Part shown: piece by piece, positions 32,616 through 43,913 of the stretch
Position numbering within the stretch: the stretch's first letter is position 1
Layout: every line of letters begins with the position of its first letter
NCBI RefSeq assembly: GCF_901001135.1
Contig: NC_042623.1
Location: forward strand, 95,370,884 to 95,434,883
Origin: Rhinatrema bivittatum
Lineage: Eukaryota; Chordata; Amphibia; Gymnophiona; Rhinatrematidae
Direction: 5' to 3'
DNA: 64,000 bases
Translations under genes and position numbers: made by a program
Notes under the pieces: model-generated
Databases searched by the model: none
What the model was told of the DNA's origin: nothing
What the model saw: the letters and a program-made list of their open reading frames with translations, nothing else

Positions 32616-33065
32616 CTCAACATAAAGATCCCAGAACTGTTAAAGATAATTAACATGACCCCCAGGCTTTAATTTACAAACCATTCTTACCTGAAAGTTT
32701 TAGTCTTGTTCCTATACCAGCATCATGCAAAACTCCAGTCTAGGTTATTGTGCACATAATAGCCCTAGTGAAGACTGCAGGATCTGGATTGCAAGGTCAG
32801 AGAGAAGATCAACCCAATCATAGCCAGGTGCTAATCAACCTACTCCCCCACACAGCAAGGCAGTCAGGTGTTAATATTCTCCACAATAATAAAGGTTATC
32901 CTTCAAAATGCTCCCCTTGATTACTTAAACATCCTGAACAATTTTACACTGGATATCAGTAACACTTCAGGCAAGTGGGTGGGTGGAGAATACCTATTCC
33001 TAAGCATAACTGTAATTAACTCATGTAGGTAATGAATCTTCTTTACACATGCCAAAAATCAAACA

Positions 33066-33265
33066 GCATGCACATGTGCACCATCAATCTAAATTGTAAT
33101 GCGCACAAATCAATGAGCGTGCACATGTCGGCCATCAACTGTAATTGCTATATGCACAAATTAACCTGTGCGCACATCTCACTCATCAATGTTAATTGGC
33201 AGTGTGCACAAATCAGCCAGCGTGTAAATGTCCGCATCAATTTCAATGTCCTATGTGCTAAACTC
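33066..33265. repeat. 51-bp tandem repeat, four degenerate units
   Basis: The GTGCACATG / GCGCACATC / GTGTAAATG words recur at about 33069, 33119, 33170 and 33222, a 51-52 bp period. Each unit also has a CATCAA word and TGCACAAAT. It precedes the MYB-like gene and is probably subterminal to the Harbinger element. Confidence 0.8.
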
Positions 33266-33339
33266 CTTTGCACGTAGATCGGACCAACCTGTGTATGTAA
33301 TTTATGCAGAGAGGGGTACAAATTACGCTGCCTACAAAA

Positions 33340-34094
33340 GGATCTTTTGCCTCAGTCACTGTCCTACTTGCACAATGTCTTGCCAGCTGAGGTGGACATG
33401 GTTGTTGAGCATGTCATGCGGTACCAGAATCTCCTGTACAGTCCCTAGTCCAAGAGGATGCGTGCCTACAGAAAGGAGTAGAACTGGAAGCAGATCAGGC
33501 ATGCAGTCAACTTATTGTTCCACCCCAACCATAGCATTGGGGAGCTGATGCACAAGTGGAGGGACCTGAAGAGACGTGGGAACAATTTAGTAGAACTAGG
33601 GGTCACGATTTGAAACTCCAGGGAAGAAGACTTAGAACCAATGTCAGGAAATATTTCTTCAATGAGAGGGTGGTGGATGCCTGGAATGCCCTTCCAGAGG
33701 AAGTGGTGAAGACTAAAACTGTGAAGGATTTCAAAGGGGCATGGGATAAACAATGTGGATCCCTAAAAGGCTAGAGGATGGGAATAAATAAAAAAGCTAA
33801 ACCGGCATGGAGCGGCAGTTACTACCCTTAAGAGAAACATGGGGGTAACCTGCACGGACCGGCAGTTACTACCTTGGGAAGCTTGCTGGGCAAACTAGAT
33901 GGACCATTTTGATCTTTTTCTGCCGTCATTACTATGTTAAGCAGAAGCAGGCCAGGAGGATTGCAAAGGGACAAGGCAGTGACATCAGCTTCATCCCCTC
34001 TGAGCAGATAGTGCTCAGCACCTTATCTGAGGCAGCTATGGATGGAGTTGGCAAGCTGGACACCATGCTGGCCAACTTCATGCAGGCAGGAAGG
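33340..34094 (+). pseudogene. Harbinger MYB/trihelix-like protein, exon 1
   Basis: The translation shows LPAEVDMVVEHVMRYQNLLY, then RMRAYRKE, then WKQIRHAVNLLFHPNHSIGE and LMHKWRDLKRR. This is the MYB/SANT trihelix pattern found in Harbinger partner proteins that help transposase bind DNA and enter the nucleus. A LINE tail of about 360 bp (33577-33938) then splits the domain. It resumes with VKQKQARRIAKGQGSDIS and FIPSEQIVLSTLSEAA, and ends at CAGGAAG/GTGAGC, a good splice donor at 34094/34095. Stops (for example TAG at 33448) show it is dead. Start codon not assigned. Confidence 0.88.
33577..33938 (+). mobile_element. CR1-like LINE 3' end nested in MYB exon
   Basis: A 72-codon frame (33556-33774) holds RTRGHDLKLQGRRLRTNVRK and FFNERVVDAWNALPEEVVK, a CR1-type C-terminus from a different subfamily than the main one here. 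It is followed by a 3' UTR that ends GTCATTACTATGTTA, again a short repeated terminus. It interrupts the MYB-like domain. Confidence 0.85.
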
Positions 34095-35305
34095 TGAGCA
34101 TTATATTTTGCATTCTAAATTAGGCTGTACAGATATCCATCAGGCACTTCTTTAGAAGCAAGACAGCACTGTCTTATTAAACATAATGCCGTAGTAAATG
34201 TGCTCATGTATGGAATGCAAAGCATTATTGGTAACATCTCTACCTATCTGTATGTACACAGTATAGAGTAAAGCAGTTTGTGTTCAGCTCTTTATTGACC
34301 ACACAGAACAGGTTTATTTCAAGCTATAAAAACATTGCAGGAATGCCTGATCTACACATATATCTAAAAGGCAGCATACACTTATGTATGCTGCGGCTTT
34401 ATTGATGTAACCTATGTGATACTGTACAGTGGTCTTTCTGGTGTGTATGAAGAAATGCTGTCAGCTATAATAATATTGCTTTTTCTTATGGCAAAATAAA
34501 GTACAAAGTTTAAGGTGTTATTGCATGGCATGTATATTAAAAAGCATAAGGGACATTCTTTGTTGAGAGCCATCTCCTCTGCCAGTTTCCCCAGCAATAT
34601 TCCCCAAGGGATGTGTGCACAATAAAAACTTTCTATTCCAATGGCAGAGGTAACATCTATTATATGTTTTTTCTGTGCTTTCCTACCCCTTAAGGGAAAA
34701 GGCACCCTTACAAAGGAGCCTGCAGAAATAGGATGTGTGTTTAAAGCATGAGTGTGTAAAATGTGTGTGGAGATACAAGCAGGGCCCCAAGATTTCAAGA
34801 AGTTAGGATGTAATGGTTTTCTATCTCCTATCCATGTGTTCCTGAAGCAGGGACTGTGCAAATGTTTATCATCCATGGTGCGGGGTGGAATCAGCTAACA
34901 GTGAATGCATCCCTCACCACAGTAACTGCCCTACACAGTGACTCCAAAAGTCCATCATGACTGTGTCTTGTGTCCCAGCAGTGCAAATTATATTTGGGGT
35001 GCCTTTGTGACGTTCTCTGCTTTTCTCCCCTTTCATTACTCTTCAAAATACAGGGCTTTGTCTTTGTATGAATGGTAGCCATAATACCCAAGCACTCTGC
35101 AAACTGGCTTAAGCCCTCCTGCCTCAATGACTGCCAGCTGGAGTGTATATCAGGGTTGTGGCAATATTGAATGCTATGGGCATTAATAGCTCAGTACCAA
35201 AGGACTATTATTTACGTCTATCTAGTGGAGCATGCAGGGCATATGAACCAAAGTACAGAAAATTCCGAATAGCAGTGTTTGACATTTTCCTATTTCTTCT
35301 TCTAG

Positions 35306-36480
35306 AGGAGCCAGATGATGACCATCCAGGACCTGCACCTAGACAGCCCCAAAGGTGGTACCGCCATCTGTAGGTAATCCCTGACAGCTTGGATGAGGAG
35401 GGAGAGGGAGCCTGTGAACAGCTGGAACAGCCTGAGGAGGAAGAGGAGCACCAGCAGCAGGAAGAGGAGCTGGAAGACACACTGGCTGATCTGCTACAGG
35501 ATCACCCGCAGGACAGCAGTGTGTCTGACCAGCCCGAACCTGAAATGGTTGCCAGTCAGGCTGAGAGGATGTTAATACAGCAAAGTGTTAGCCTCTTGGA
35601 TGCTATCATAGGCCTGCCTGATGTGGTGAGGCAAGAAGCAGAGGCCCTCCATGATACCATCAGGGAGAAAACACAAGGCCTCCATGATGCCATCAGGGAG
35701 GAAGAGCAGGGGATTCAGCAGGCGATACGGGACCTTTGCCGGGCAACAGATGAGCAAACTGCAGAGAGATGCTGCAGCAGATGTTCCCCTTGCAGCCGCA
35801 GCCACCAGTGGCTCCATGGCCTTTCATGGTGCCCTGGATGCATTACCCTCCACCTTATGGGCCACCATACCCATAGATGGCACCTTTTCGTGCTGAAGAT
35901 CCCACTGTGCCCGAGGCACCTGCACCCCAGCCTGCACCAGGCTATCTGTGGATTGCACCTCAGCAAGCACCACCACCACAGCCACTGCTGCCTGTGGCTG
36001 TACCTTCCTACAGCCATATATATTATATTTATTATTTTTATATACCAACATTCGATCTCAATTGAGATATCACACCGGTTTACATTCAGGTTCTGTAGGT
36101 ATTTCTCTATCACCAGAGGGCTTCCAATCTAAGTTTTTGTACCTGAGGCAATGGAGAGTAAAGTGACTTGCCCAAGGTCACAAGGAGCAACAGCAGGACT
36201 CAAACGCTGGTCCCCTGGTTCATAGTCCACTGCTCTAACCACTAGGCTATTCCTCCTCCCTGAACTTAAACTGCCACAACCTCCTTTGCCTTCTGAGGGC
36301 AGCGTGAGCAGTGGCAGGAGTCCACTGCACAGAAGCTCCAGGTTGGGGCAGCCTAAACTTCCTGAAGCCAGAAAAAGAGGCTGGTTAAGGAGTGATAATT
36401 TACTTTGGTATCCTCTGTTTTGCTGCACTTTTTTGTACATAAAAGTACTTTATTGGAAATCAATGCACTATCACCTTCTG
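35306..36480 (+). pseudogene. Harbinger MYB-like protein, exon 2
   Basis: A polypyrimidine tract and TTCTTCTTCTAG precede 35306, a strong splice acceptor, so the intron would be 34095-35305. The frame begins EEPDDDHPGPAPRQP and hits one stop (about 35372). It continues as a 247-codon frame with an acidic Glu/Gln-rich stretch (EEEEEHQQQEEELED). A coiled-coil-like heptad region follows (EALHDTIREKTQGLHDAIRE), then a proline-rich tail. The tail is broken by a SINE (36020-36255) and reads on as LPQPPLPSEGSVSSG to a stop near 36480. A frameshift lies near 35770. Confidence 0.82.
36020..36255 (-). mobile_element. tRNA-derived SINE with L2-like tail
   Basis: The complement starts ATAGCCTAGTGGTTAGAGCA, a tRNA-like A box, and has GTTTGAGTCCTGC as a degenerate B box. 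A core with GTGACCTTGGGCAAGTCAC follows, then ACCTGAATGTAAACCGGTG and GGTATATAAAAATAATAA as L2-like tail. This architecture (pol III head, core, LINE tail) indicates mobilisation by an L2-type RT. It sits inside the coding part of the Harbinger MYB gene. Confidence 0.9.
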
Positions 36481-37733
36481 AACTGTCTTTCTATGAGAGT
36501 GCTCCTTTGTTGTTTAGCCTTCCTGTGACTCAAGCGATGTATTTCCTGCAATTCATCCTGCGTCAGATGCGCTTCCTCCTCCTCCTCCTCCTGATCGGCC
36601 TCCTCTGGAGAAGGCAGGTGTCTGCTGAGTGCAAGGTCATGTAGCATACAGCAGGCTAGAAAGATCTCACACACTTTAGGGGGGCTGAAAAGAAGGTATC
36701 CTCTAGATCTTTCTATACAGCAGAAGCTTGATTTAAGTAAGCCAAAATTTCTCTCTATGACAGCCCTGGTCTTACGGTGTGCCCTGTTGCACCCCAGCTG
36801 CAGTTGTTGGGGTGGAAATAGGGATCATGAGCCAGGTTTTCCATGGATAGCCTCTGTCACCTGTAGGAGAAGACACAGAAAATCTGAGTTACATATACCT
36901 TCTGGGTTTCATAGTGGCACAGCTCACAGAGCTAGTTTAGAGGAGCACCTTAAATATAAGATTTACAAAATTAAACAGGGAAATGGGTATGTTAGAAGTG
37001 GTGAGTGTCTTGCTACCTAGTAGCCATTGCCCAGTGATGTATCCTTGCTCGACGTGGTCATGAATTCTTGATTGTGAGAGAATGTAAGTATTGTGAATGG
37101 ATCCTGGAAAGCGGGGCACCACATTCTTGATGATGTCCTTGGCGTTGCAGACCACCTGCATGTTTAGGGAGTGGAATCCCTTGCGGTTGCGGTACATGGC
37201 CTCGTCTCCTCCTGGTGCCCTTATGGGCACGAGACTACAATCTGTAACTCCCAAGACTGAGGGAAAGTGTGCAATTTGCTAAAACTCTGTCATTATTTGT
37301 TGTTGTTCCTATCTTCTGGAGGGGAAGTAGATAGTGTTGTGTTTTCCTGAGCAAGGCAGCCAGGACCTGCTCTAGACACCATGACATGGCAGATTCAGTG
37401 ATTCCAGATGTAACTCCTAGAAGGGTTTGGAAGGTGCCAGTAGAAAAAAGGCCAGGGCGGTAGTCACCTTGATGTGTACTGGCAAGGCATTGCTCCTTTG
37501 GGTGGTAGGTTGCAGAGGTAGAGGTACAATATGGTTTCCTTATTAAATCTGAACCTGCACATTATTTCCTCCTCAGAAAGATTCAGAAAATTTGTCAGAG
37601 TCCTGTAAGCTCTGTGTAAGGGGTACCTCCTCCTCTGCATTCCTCTTCTCCTCTCTCTTTCTCTTCTGAGCCATATAGATCTGAGTACCCATGCAGCTAT
37701 TATAATGTAGAACAGAAAATATGAATATCCCAC
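36471..37733 (-). pseudogene. HARBI1-like transposase, broken
   Basis: On the minus strand, 37733-37464 encodes the N-terminal helical part (NLSEEEIMCRFRFNKETILY). 37254-36937 encodes MGVTDCSLVPIRAPGGDEAM, YRNRKGFHSLNMQVVCNAKD and FPGSIHNTYILSQS, the DDE nuclease core with the catalytic D in GVTDC and the second D replaced by N (SIHN where SVHD is usual). An intron follows with acceptor TTCTCCTACAG near 36868. The next exon has GDRGYPWKTWLMIP and, after a frameshift, a C-terminal tail rich in Glu (EADQEEEEEEAHLT). The region 37463-37255 has lost frame. Confidence 0.9.
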
Positions 37734-38225
37734 TCAATAGCTGTTGCTACAACATGTATTTCTCACCTCCTTTTCCTATCTCTTCCCTATGTGATACATA
37801 AATCAACAGTGCATACCTGAGCATTTTCTTCCAGGCCTTAGTCCTTTGAAACCCACATTGTAAGCCTGCTAGCAAAGTGCTAGTAGCTTACACTTTCCCA
37901 GTTACCACCAGTAAGTCTCACAAATACTCACTCCCACCTTCTGCCTTGCTCCTGCATCCAGTGACCCAGAGTAAGGAGCCAAACAAACAAAAAACACCCG
38001 AGGGAACCCAAAACTAAGCACTTACTCGCAGCCCTTATAAAATACGTCACGTGCAGATAAGTCTAGTGTCCGCCCTGACACACCCCTTTTTTACGCGCTC
38101 AAGTACACATACAAAATTACATGTATGCACGCTGGCATTAGAAACGCACATAAGCCGGTGATTTTGGGCGCGCCGGGCTTTTAAAATCTGGGCTAATAAC
38201 TTGACTGCCGCATTTATTGTTTTAC

Positions 38226-38995
38226 ACATGGGGTGAATTTTCAAAACATTTACATGCGTAAAATTAGCATATATGACTTAAGTTGCTTGTATTCGCGTAC
38301 ATGTTATTTAAAAAATTTGAAAAGTACGTGTGTATTTTTTGGTCTCTCGCATACATTTACACATGAAAAAAGGGACATTCTAGGGGCATTCCAAGGTGGA
38401 CCCAAGAGCTGAGTGCACAAGTTACCATTTTATAAGAGATTTACATACATACAGTTGTCACCTTATTCAGGTAGTTTTACTCTTGCTAATTATCTTGCAC
38501 AATTGATATCAGACTTGTCTATTATTTACTATTGGTTGGGTGGAAGGTGTGGGTGAACAGGGGGAGTTCAAAGTGAAGAACTAGAAGGGTCTCGATGACC
38601 TGGAGTAGACTGGATAAGCTGGTGGAGGTTTCAGCAAACTGGTGATTACAATTATGCACGCATGTTTTAAAATATACAGACGTCTGTGCAAAAATAGAGT
38701 TTTACATGAGCAAGTTGGGATTTTTTTCCACACATAAAATATACGCATAAATGTTTTTAAAATAGGTAGGAAAAGTACATGTTTTGAATGCATTGAAATA
38801 CACGCTTTCAATGCGTTGCAGGTGTTCACGCGGAGCCATACATCTGTGCTTATGTTTGAGGGTAGATATACACATATTTTACAATATGTGCATACCTCAC
38901 CAGCGTACGTTATAAAATACTGTTGTAGATCTCCATGAAACCATATACATGAGAATATGAGGCTGCAGGGACTTGTTTGAAAGTTACCCTCATAT
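38226..38995. mobile_element. MITE family A copy
   Basis: GGGTGAATTTTCAAAACATT at the left and TGTTTGAAAGTTACCC at the right are inverted. The body aligns with 21775-23275 without the two inserts that copy carries, so this copy serves as an empty-site comparison. Confidence 0.8.
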
Positions 38996-40670
38996 GGTCT
39001 AGCTGCTTCTGGAGGTCATGTCTTTTTTAATTAGTCAGAGGCTCAGCCAGCTGTATGATACACTGATATATGCATGCACTGCATTGGCAATTGGAATATA
39101 TAACCAAAGAAACAGTGAGTGACTGAAAACACCCAATTTGTGAAAAAGGTAGAAAAATAAGCTATATAATCTCAATGCTATCATAAATATCTTCTGTGAA
39201 GTATTAAATTGACTCTGTGAGGCTTTTAGGGAAGCATTGTATCTGGATTCTGTTAATGGTTAATATTATCCTGTATAAGTCTAGGCCTTCTGTCTCATGG
39301 TTTGGTGAGGAAGGTCATGGTACAATAGGAGCGGTAGCCTTGATAAGCATTAGATGTGTTTACATATGTCAGAATGGTCTGTGAATGCTAACAGCACAAA
39401 CACCACACAGCTGCTGCTGTTTACTCCCGTGCTTGTACCAAACAGTACAAAAGTGCTGTTGTTAATTGCCCCGTTACTTACTGACTGTTGACACATTCTC
39501 CACAGAGCTTTTCATAAATATATCATGGTAAATATACTGCTAATGACTTTGCTTATTACCAGCCAGTCTTTAATGAAATCAGTGCACATAGGGATTAATG
39601 ATTTCTCCATTAAGAAATGTGCCTTGTTACTGGCTGCTTAAAAGTTTGTAAGAAGTATCATTAAGTAGCAATTATCTATGTAGTGGTGAAAGTTAGGATC
39701 TAAATAAGTAACATGAATAAAGTAAGACTATCTAAACACAATTAGAGGTGAACTTAAGGCAAGTGCACAGACTAGCATACAAATCCTCTTCATCCACTCA
39801 AGGACCCGGAAGCCATATAACCCTAGTGAAAAAAAAACAACAACCCAGAATACACAGAAATTGTCTTTTGGAGATCATGGTGATTTTTCCATCTTTTGTC
39901 ATGTAGAGTTCTGAAAAGCATGAAAGGTAGTGGGGGGTTGAGGCAGGTTTGAGTAGGAGACACGGGGGGTGTAGGAGCAGATGTTGGTTTAGAATGAGAG
40001 TAGAAATGTACATGCTTATCTGTTTAAAGTGGTAGAAAAGTAGTGAGAATGAATCTCGATCTGGGCAGACAGGATAGGACAATTGGTCTTTATCTTCCAT
40101 CATTTGCATTGTTATGTTAGGAAATATGTGAAAAATCTTATATTCATGAATGGAATCAGCAAAGTAAATTGTAAAACACCAGTGATTTCATATGATGGTT
40201 CTCCTAAGAGTGGGAGTCACAAATGATCTGAAAGTAAATTGCACGATTTATTAGAAAAATCAAGAGCAAAACAGGATTGAGCAAAAGATGGCCAGCCTAC
40301 AATTGATATGTATTATCTAGCTTTTTTGTAGTTTGAGATGCCTTTATTAGACCAACAAAAAATAATTCATAGGTGTAACTTTGGATAATACTTATATTAA
40401 TTTAATAAAAGGTGTCATATTCTGCAAGGAATACAACTTTCAATAGGACTGTAAAAGGGCAGAGATACCCATAGACAGCAAAAGGCTAATGTACTAAAAT
40501 GTGATATTGTAGCAGCTGATAAAATCCTCATGTCTCGGTGATCTTTTTTCTTGATGAAGAAGATATTTAAAATTCTAGCAGGCAGAGAAGCAGACAATGG
40601 TACTCTGAAGTAATATTTACAAAGAGCAGGTTGCCTAAATAGGATTTTAGAGATTGCTGGGGAGAAGCCA
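38996..40670. other. No recognised gene
   Basis: AT-rich sequence without supported frames or repeats. A minus-strand frame at 39798-40109 has no recognisable motif. Confidence 0.45.
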
Positions 40671-40910
40671 GTTATCATAGTATATGAGGGTATCGATGAC
40701 ATAAAAAGGTGCAGAAGAGTGATTCCGGAGGCTTAATTTAAGCTTCTAAGTAGGAGACTGAAATCCAGAACCACAAGGTAGTACTCTTAGAAATGCTCTG
40801 AGTTCCACATGCAGAACTCCAGAGGCAGAGCTCTGGAGTCTCAATACATGGTTGAGACAACGATGCATGGAGGAGATCTTTTGCTTTTTTTAGGAGCTGG
40901 GGAATGTGTT
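40670..40910 (+). pseudogene. CR1 5' ORF fragment
   Basis: A stop-interrupted frame resembles the start of the CR1 at 52660: PVIIVYEGIDDIKR, a KLLSRRLKSRT block and SRGRALESQYMVETTMHG. The same region of 52.68-52.88 kb reads VMVHMGINNIGKFGRKVLEA. In CR1 this upstream frame encodes an esterase/SGNH-like protein. It is short and decayed. Confidence 0.65.
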
Positions 40911-40979
40911 GCTTGAGCTTACTGTAGAAATTGCAAAAATAATATGCAAATGGATACTGCCTATAAACAATGATCTGTG

Positions 40980-42193
40980 TATTGCAGAGGAAAAAGACCT
41001 CAGAATGAGAGCAACAAGCTCAATTGGCAAATCATAGGTCAGAAAAGTCCTCTTACTTTAATAAGTTCATATAGTGCTCGTAAACTTGTAAATAAAGTTT
41101 TCTCCTTGGAAGTGTGTTTACTCATTAGAGGATTGCATTTTGTTCCCACATACATACACGATGGCTTTGAAAATTTAGCAGATTTTCATCGTTTTATAAG
41201 AACTTTGTACCTTAAACAATATCAGGTGAATTTTCAAAGGAGTTGCATGCGAACATGTAACAAACTATTGTTGAAGTTTTCAAAAGTCATTTACGTGTGT
41301 AAAGTGCACGTATGCGGTTAGCTCTTATAGACAACTCAATGGCATATATTGTAACAATTTTCAAAAGACCACTTACATGGGTAAAGTGGATTTACATGTA
41401 TAAAACCCAGTTTTAAGTGTATACATGCTTTTTCAAGATGGGTCCTATGTTTTCAGAACCCTTCAATGCTTACTTCACATTCAATCATGCAAAGACCATC
41501 TTCTTGGTCTTCTCCAGGACCATTACATCTGGTCATACAGATTTTTAAAGAATTAGTTCTTAAAAATGTAGTTACATTTGACATGACAAGCTTAATATTT
41601 AACCCTAATTTATCTAAGGAGGAATGTCTTTCTTTAAGGGATCTGTCAGAAAATTTGAGTTTGGTGATTAAGCAGGCAGACAAAGGTGGGGCAGTGGTAG
41701 TCCAAAGCCATCAACAGTATATACAAGAAATTGAGCATCAATTAGAAGATTATACTGTATACAAACACTGTATGCAAACACTGAATACAATAATTGGCAA
41801 AAGACTTGGCTCCTTTTTTACAAACTAGTGCCTTGAAATCAATTTTTTGACTGAAAAGTACAGTTTTCTTTATGTTAAATTCCCTCATATTTCCACATTG
41901 TATACTTTACATAAAATCCATAAGAGGATGGAGAATCCATCAGGACATCCAAATATTTCATCAAATAAATTTGATGCTTGAACCACTTTGCAAATTGATA
42001 GATTTATTTCTCAAATTCTTTGTGTTCAACATTCTAAATTATATCAGAGACACTTCACAAATTTTGACAATATTAGTACATTTGGATGTGAAAAATCAAA
42101 ATTTAATATTAGTGACATTGGATGTGTAAATTCTTTATATACATTCATTCCACAGGATGAAGCATTGAAGGTTATACAGGAGTATTAGGATTT
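40980..42193 (+). pseudogene. Penelope-like RT, N-terminal and palm pieces
   Basis: 40980-41221 encodes YSARKLVNKVFSLEVCLLIR, GLHFVPTYIHDGFENLADF and HRFIRTLYLKQY, typical of the region before the RT core. 41466-41828 encodes VIQIFKELVLKNVV and VIKQADKGGAVVVQSHQQYI, a hallmark of Penelope RTs (ADKGG). 41872-42193 runs through MLEPLCKLIDLFLKFFVF, SYIRDTSQ-like residues and VTLDVNSLYTFIPQDEALKV in shifted frames (the LDVxSLYT motif carries the catalytic Asp). Several stops and frame changes make it inactive. Confidence 0.88.
41222..41452. mobile_element. MITE family B copy nested in Penelope element
   Basis: GTGAATTTTCAAAGGAGTTG at the left, TGTAACAATTTTCAAAAGACC inside. The Penelope frame is interrupted here and resumes at about 41455. 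Confidence 0.65.
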
Positions 42194-43913
42194 AAGTGTC
42201 GAGAAAAATGGCCTCGAAGGCCTTGCATTCTGTTACATAGGGGTGTTTTAATGTGCCCTTGGGCCTCAGCCCGACCCCAGATAGATCCAGGGCCGAACTG
42301 AGGGTTGACGGCATGTTCCACCATGGCTGATGGTCTTACCCCCTGCCAGGCGTGCAAGCTCCCAAGGCCAACAACAGGATGATGTTGGAATGTGAATGGT
42401 CCTCCGACCATTCTGAGCCCTTTTGGACCTGCCGCTTGGATCAGCATGGAGCAGCAAGCCTGGCCTGAGGTCGAGGGCAGATGGGCCTTGACATGAAGAC
42501 ATGACAACAGGATTGATGCAACGGCATCGCGGACGAGGACTTGACACCAAGGCTGATGCAGACGGCATCAGAGACGAGGGCTGGCACAAGACAAGACACC
42601 AAGGTAGCTGAAGACATGACACCAGGGTCGATGCAACGGCATCCCGGACGAAGACATGACGCCAAGGCTGAGGTGAAGACATCATGGACCAATGGTCGAT
42701 GCGACGGCATCCCGGACCAGGGTCGATGCGACGACATCAGGAACAAGACGATGACACGATACCAAGAGTGATGCAACGGCAACCAGGACGAGACGAGGAA
42801 CTTTTCGAAGTCCAGACGAGATGAGAAGCTGGGTGGAAGGACATTGGCACTGTCTCTCAAGGCGCCCTACTCAGTTCACCTGCGGAACTGAGTCGCGGAC
42901 CACCCTCTCCCACTGCGTGCCCTACACAGCCCGAGGAGGCTGGTCACGGACCACGCTGAGAATGGGACGAGGGCAGGGAAGGATCCAGTCAAAGCAGAAC
43001 TCCAACGATGGAGCCGATGTCGTCCAAAGCTCCACCAACGGCTGGCAGGACATGACGGCTCAGGAGCACAGGACACCAATCCACCTGCAGGCTAGTCCAT
43101 TCTCGGGCAAGACATTATCTGAGGGACCCCCGGCCTACAGGACCAGAAGGCTCAAGAGCACTGAAGATGAAGACACAGGAGCAGGACATCAAGGAGCTGG
43201 GAACATCAGGAAGCAGAAGATCAAGACGAGACACCAGGACACCTGGATGGAGACCTCAGGCAACGAAGACATGGCATGACATGACGAGAAGAGACGAAGA
43301 ACTCCATGGAGAAGACGAAGAAGACCTGGCGGAGCTCTGGCAGGCAGGAGCCTCCAGAGAGAAGTAACTCCGATGCAAGGCAAAGACTGAATGATGGAGC
43401 AGTCCTTTTATAGGGCTGGGCAGGAAGTCCACTCCCTAGGTGGGGTCAGCCACACTTCCTGTGGCTGGCCCTTTAAATCTTGAAGAGAGGCGCGCACCGG
43501 CGCCTAAGAGAGAGCAGGAAGCTGTGCAGGACAGCGGACAGCGGCCTGCACCGACTTCTGTACGCAGAGACGCATGGCTGGGCCTGAGGAGCAGGCCCGA
43601 TGATGGCAGTGGCTCCAGCCACTGCAGGAAGCCCCGGGGGCAGCTCCAGCCGCCAGTCGAGCCCGGGGATGCGTCCTGCAGCCCCGGGGGAAGTTGGTGA
43701 TGATGGCGGCGGCTTCCGGCCGCAATGGATGGCGGCAAAGTCTGCGGCTCCGGCCGCGGTGAAGTGGAGCCTCGAAGGGCGGCCTCCGTGCTGCAGGGGA
43801 GATCAAGTCCGTGACTTCCAGCCACGTAGGCAGGCCCGATGTCGGCGTCCATGCCGCGTTGGGTGAAGAAGCAGCATGGGTGAGTGCCTGCTCGCGGGGG
43901 GACCCACGGGCAG
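42194..43913. mobile_element. GC-rich 1.72 kb insertion in Penelope element
   Basis: GGATTT occurs at 42188-42193 and 43914-43919, and joining across the insert restores the Penelope reading context. This makes it a real insertion with a 6-bp duplication. The insert has repeat-rich sequence at 42495-42795, a TATA-like TTTTATAGGGCTGG at about 43406, and a CpG-rich leader. A solo LTR is my best guess. Terminal TG/CA are not cleanly placed (TGTCGAG starts 3 bp inside, GGGCA ends 1 bp inside). Open frames on both strands are compositional. Confidence 0.65.
42495..42795. repeat. Irregular repeat of GATGC[A/G]ACGGCATC
   Basis: The word GATGCAACGGCATC or close variants recur about six times with 27-80 bp spacing, joined by GACACCAAGG and GAAGACATGAC words. 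It lies within the GC-rich insertion. Confidence 0.8.

Larger units (their letters stand above)
33060..38210. mobile_element. PIF/Harbinger DNA transposon, two-gene type
   Basis: The left part holds a MYB-like gene on the plus strand and the right part a HARBI1-like transposase gene on the minus strand, so the genes converge. This two-protein arrangement is standard for PIF/Harbinger elements. Boundaries are approximate: subterminal repeats lie at 33066-33260, and the right side ends in GC-rich words near 38150-38200 (GGCGCGCCGGGC). I could not match terminal inverted repeats. A LINE tail and a SINE have inserted into the MYB gene. Confidence 0.88.

Noticed and set aside
33066..33265. CRISPR-like or satellite array
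   Set aside because: Units are degenerate, head-to-tail and without spacer structure, and the genome is vertebrate. It fits subterminal transposon repeats better.
35208..35480. Ser-rich 90-codon minus frame
   Set aside because: It is the antisense shadow of the acidic Glu/Gln-rich stretch of the Harbinger MYB-like exon.
42266..43866. Multiple 60-150 codon frames on both strands
   Set aside because: They overlap on both strands in a GC-rich repeat with short tandem words and have no recognised domain.
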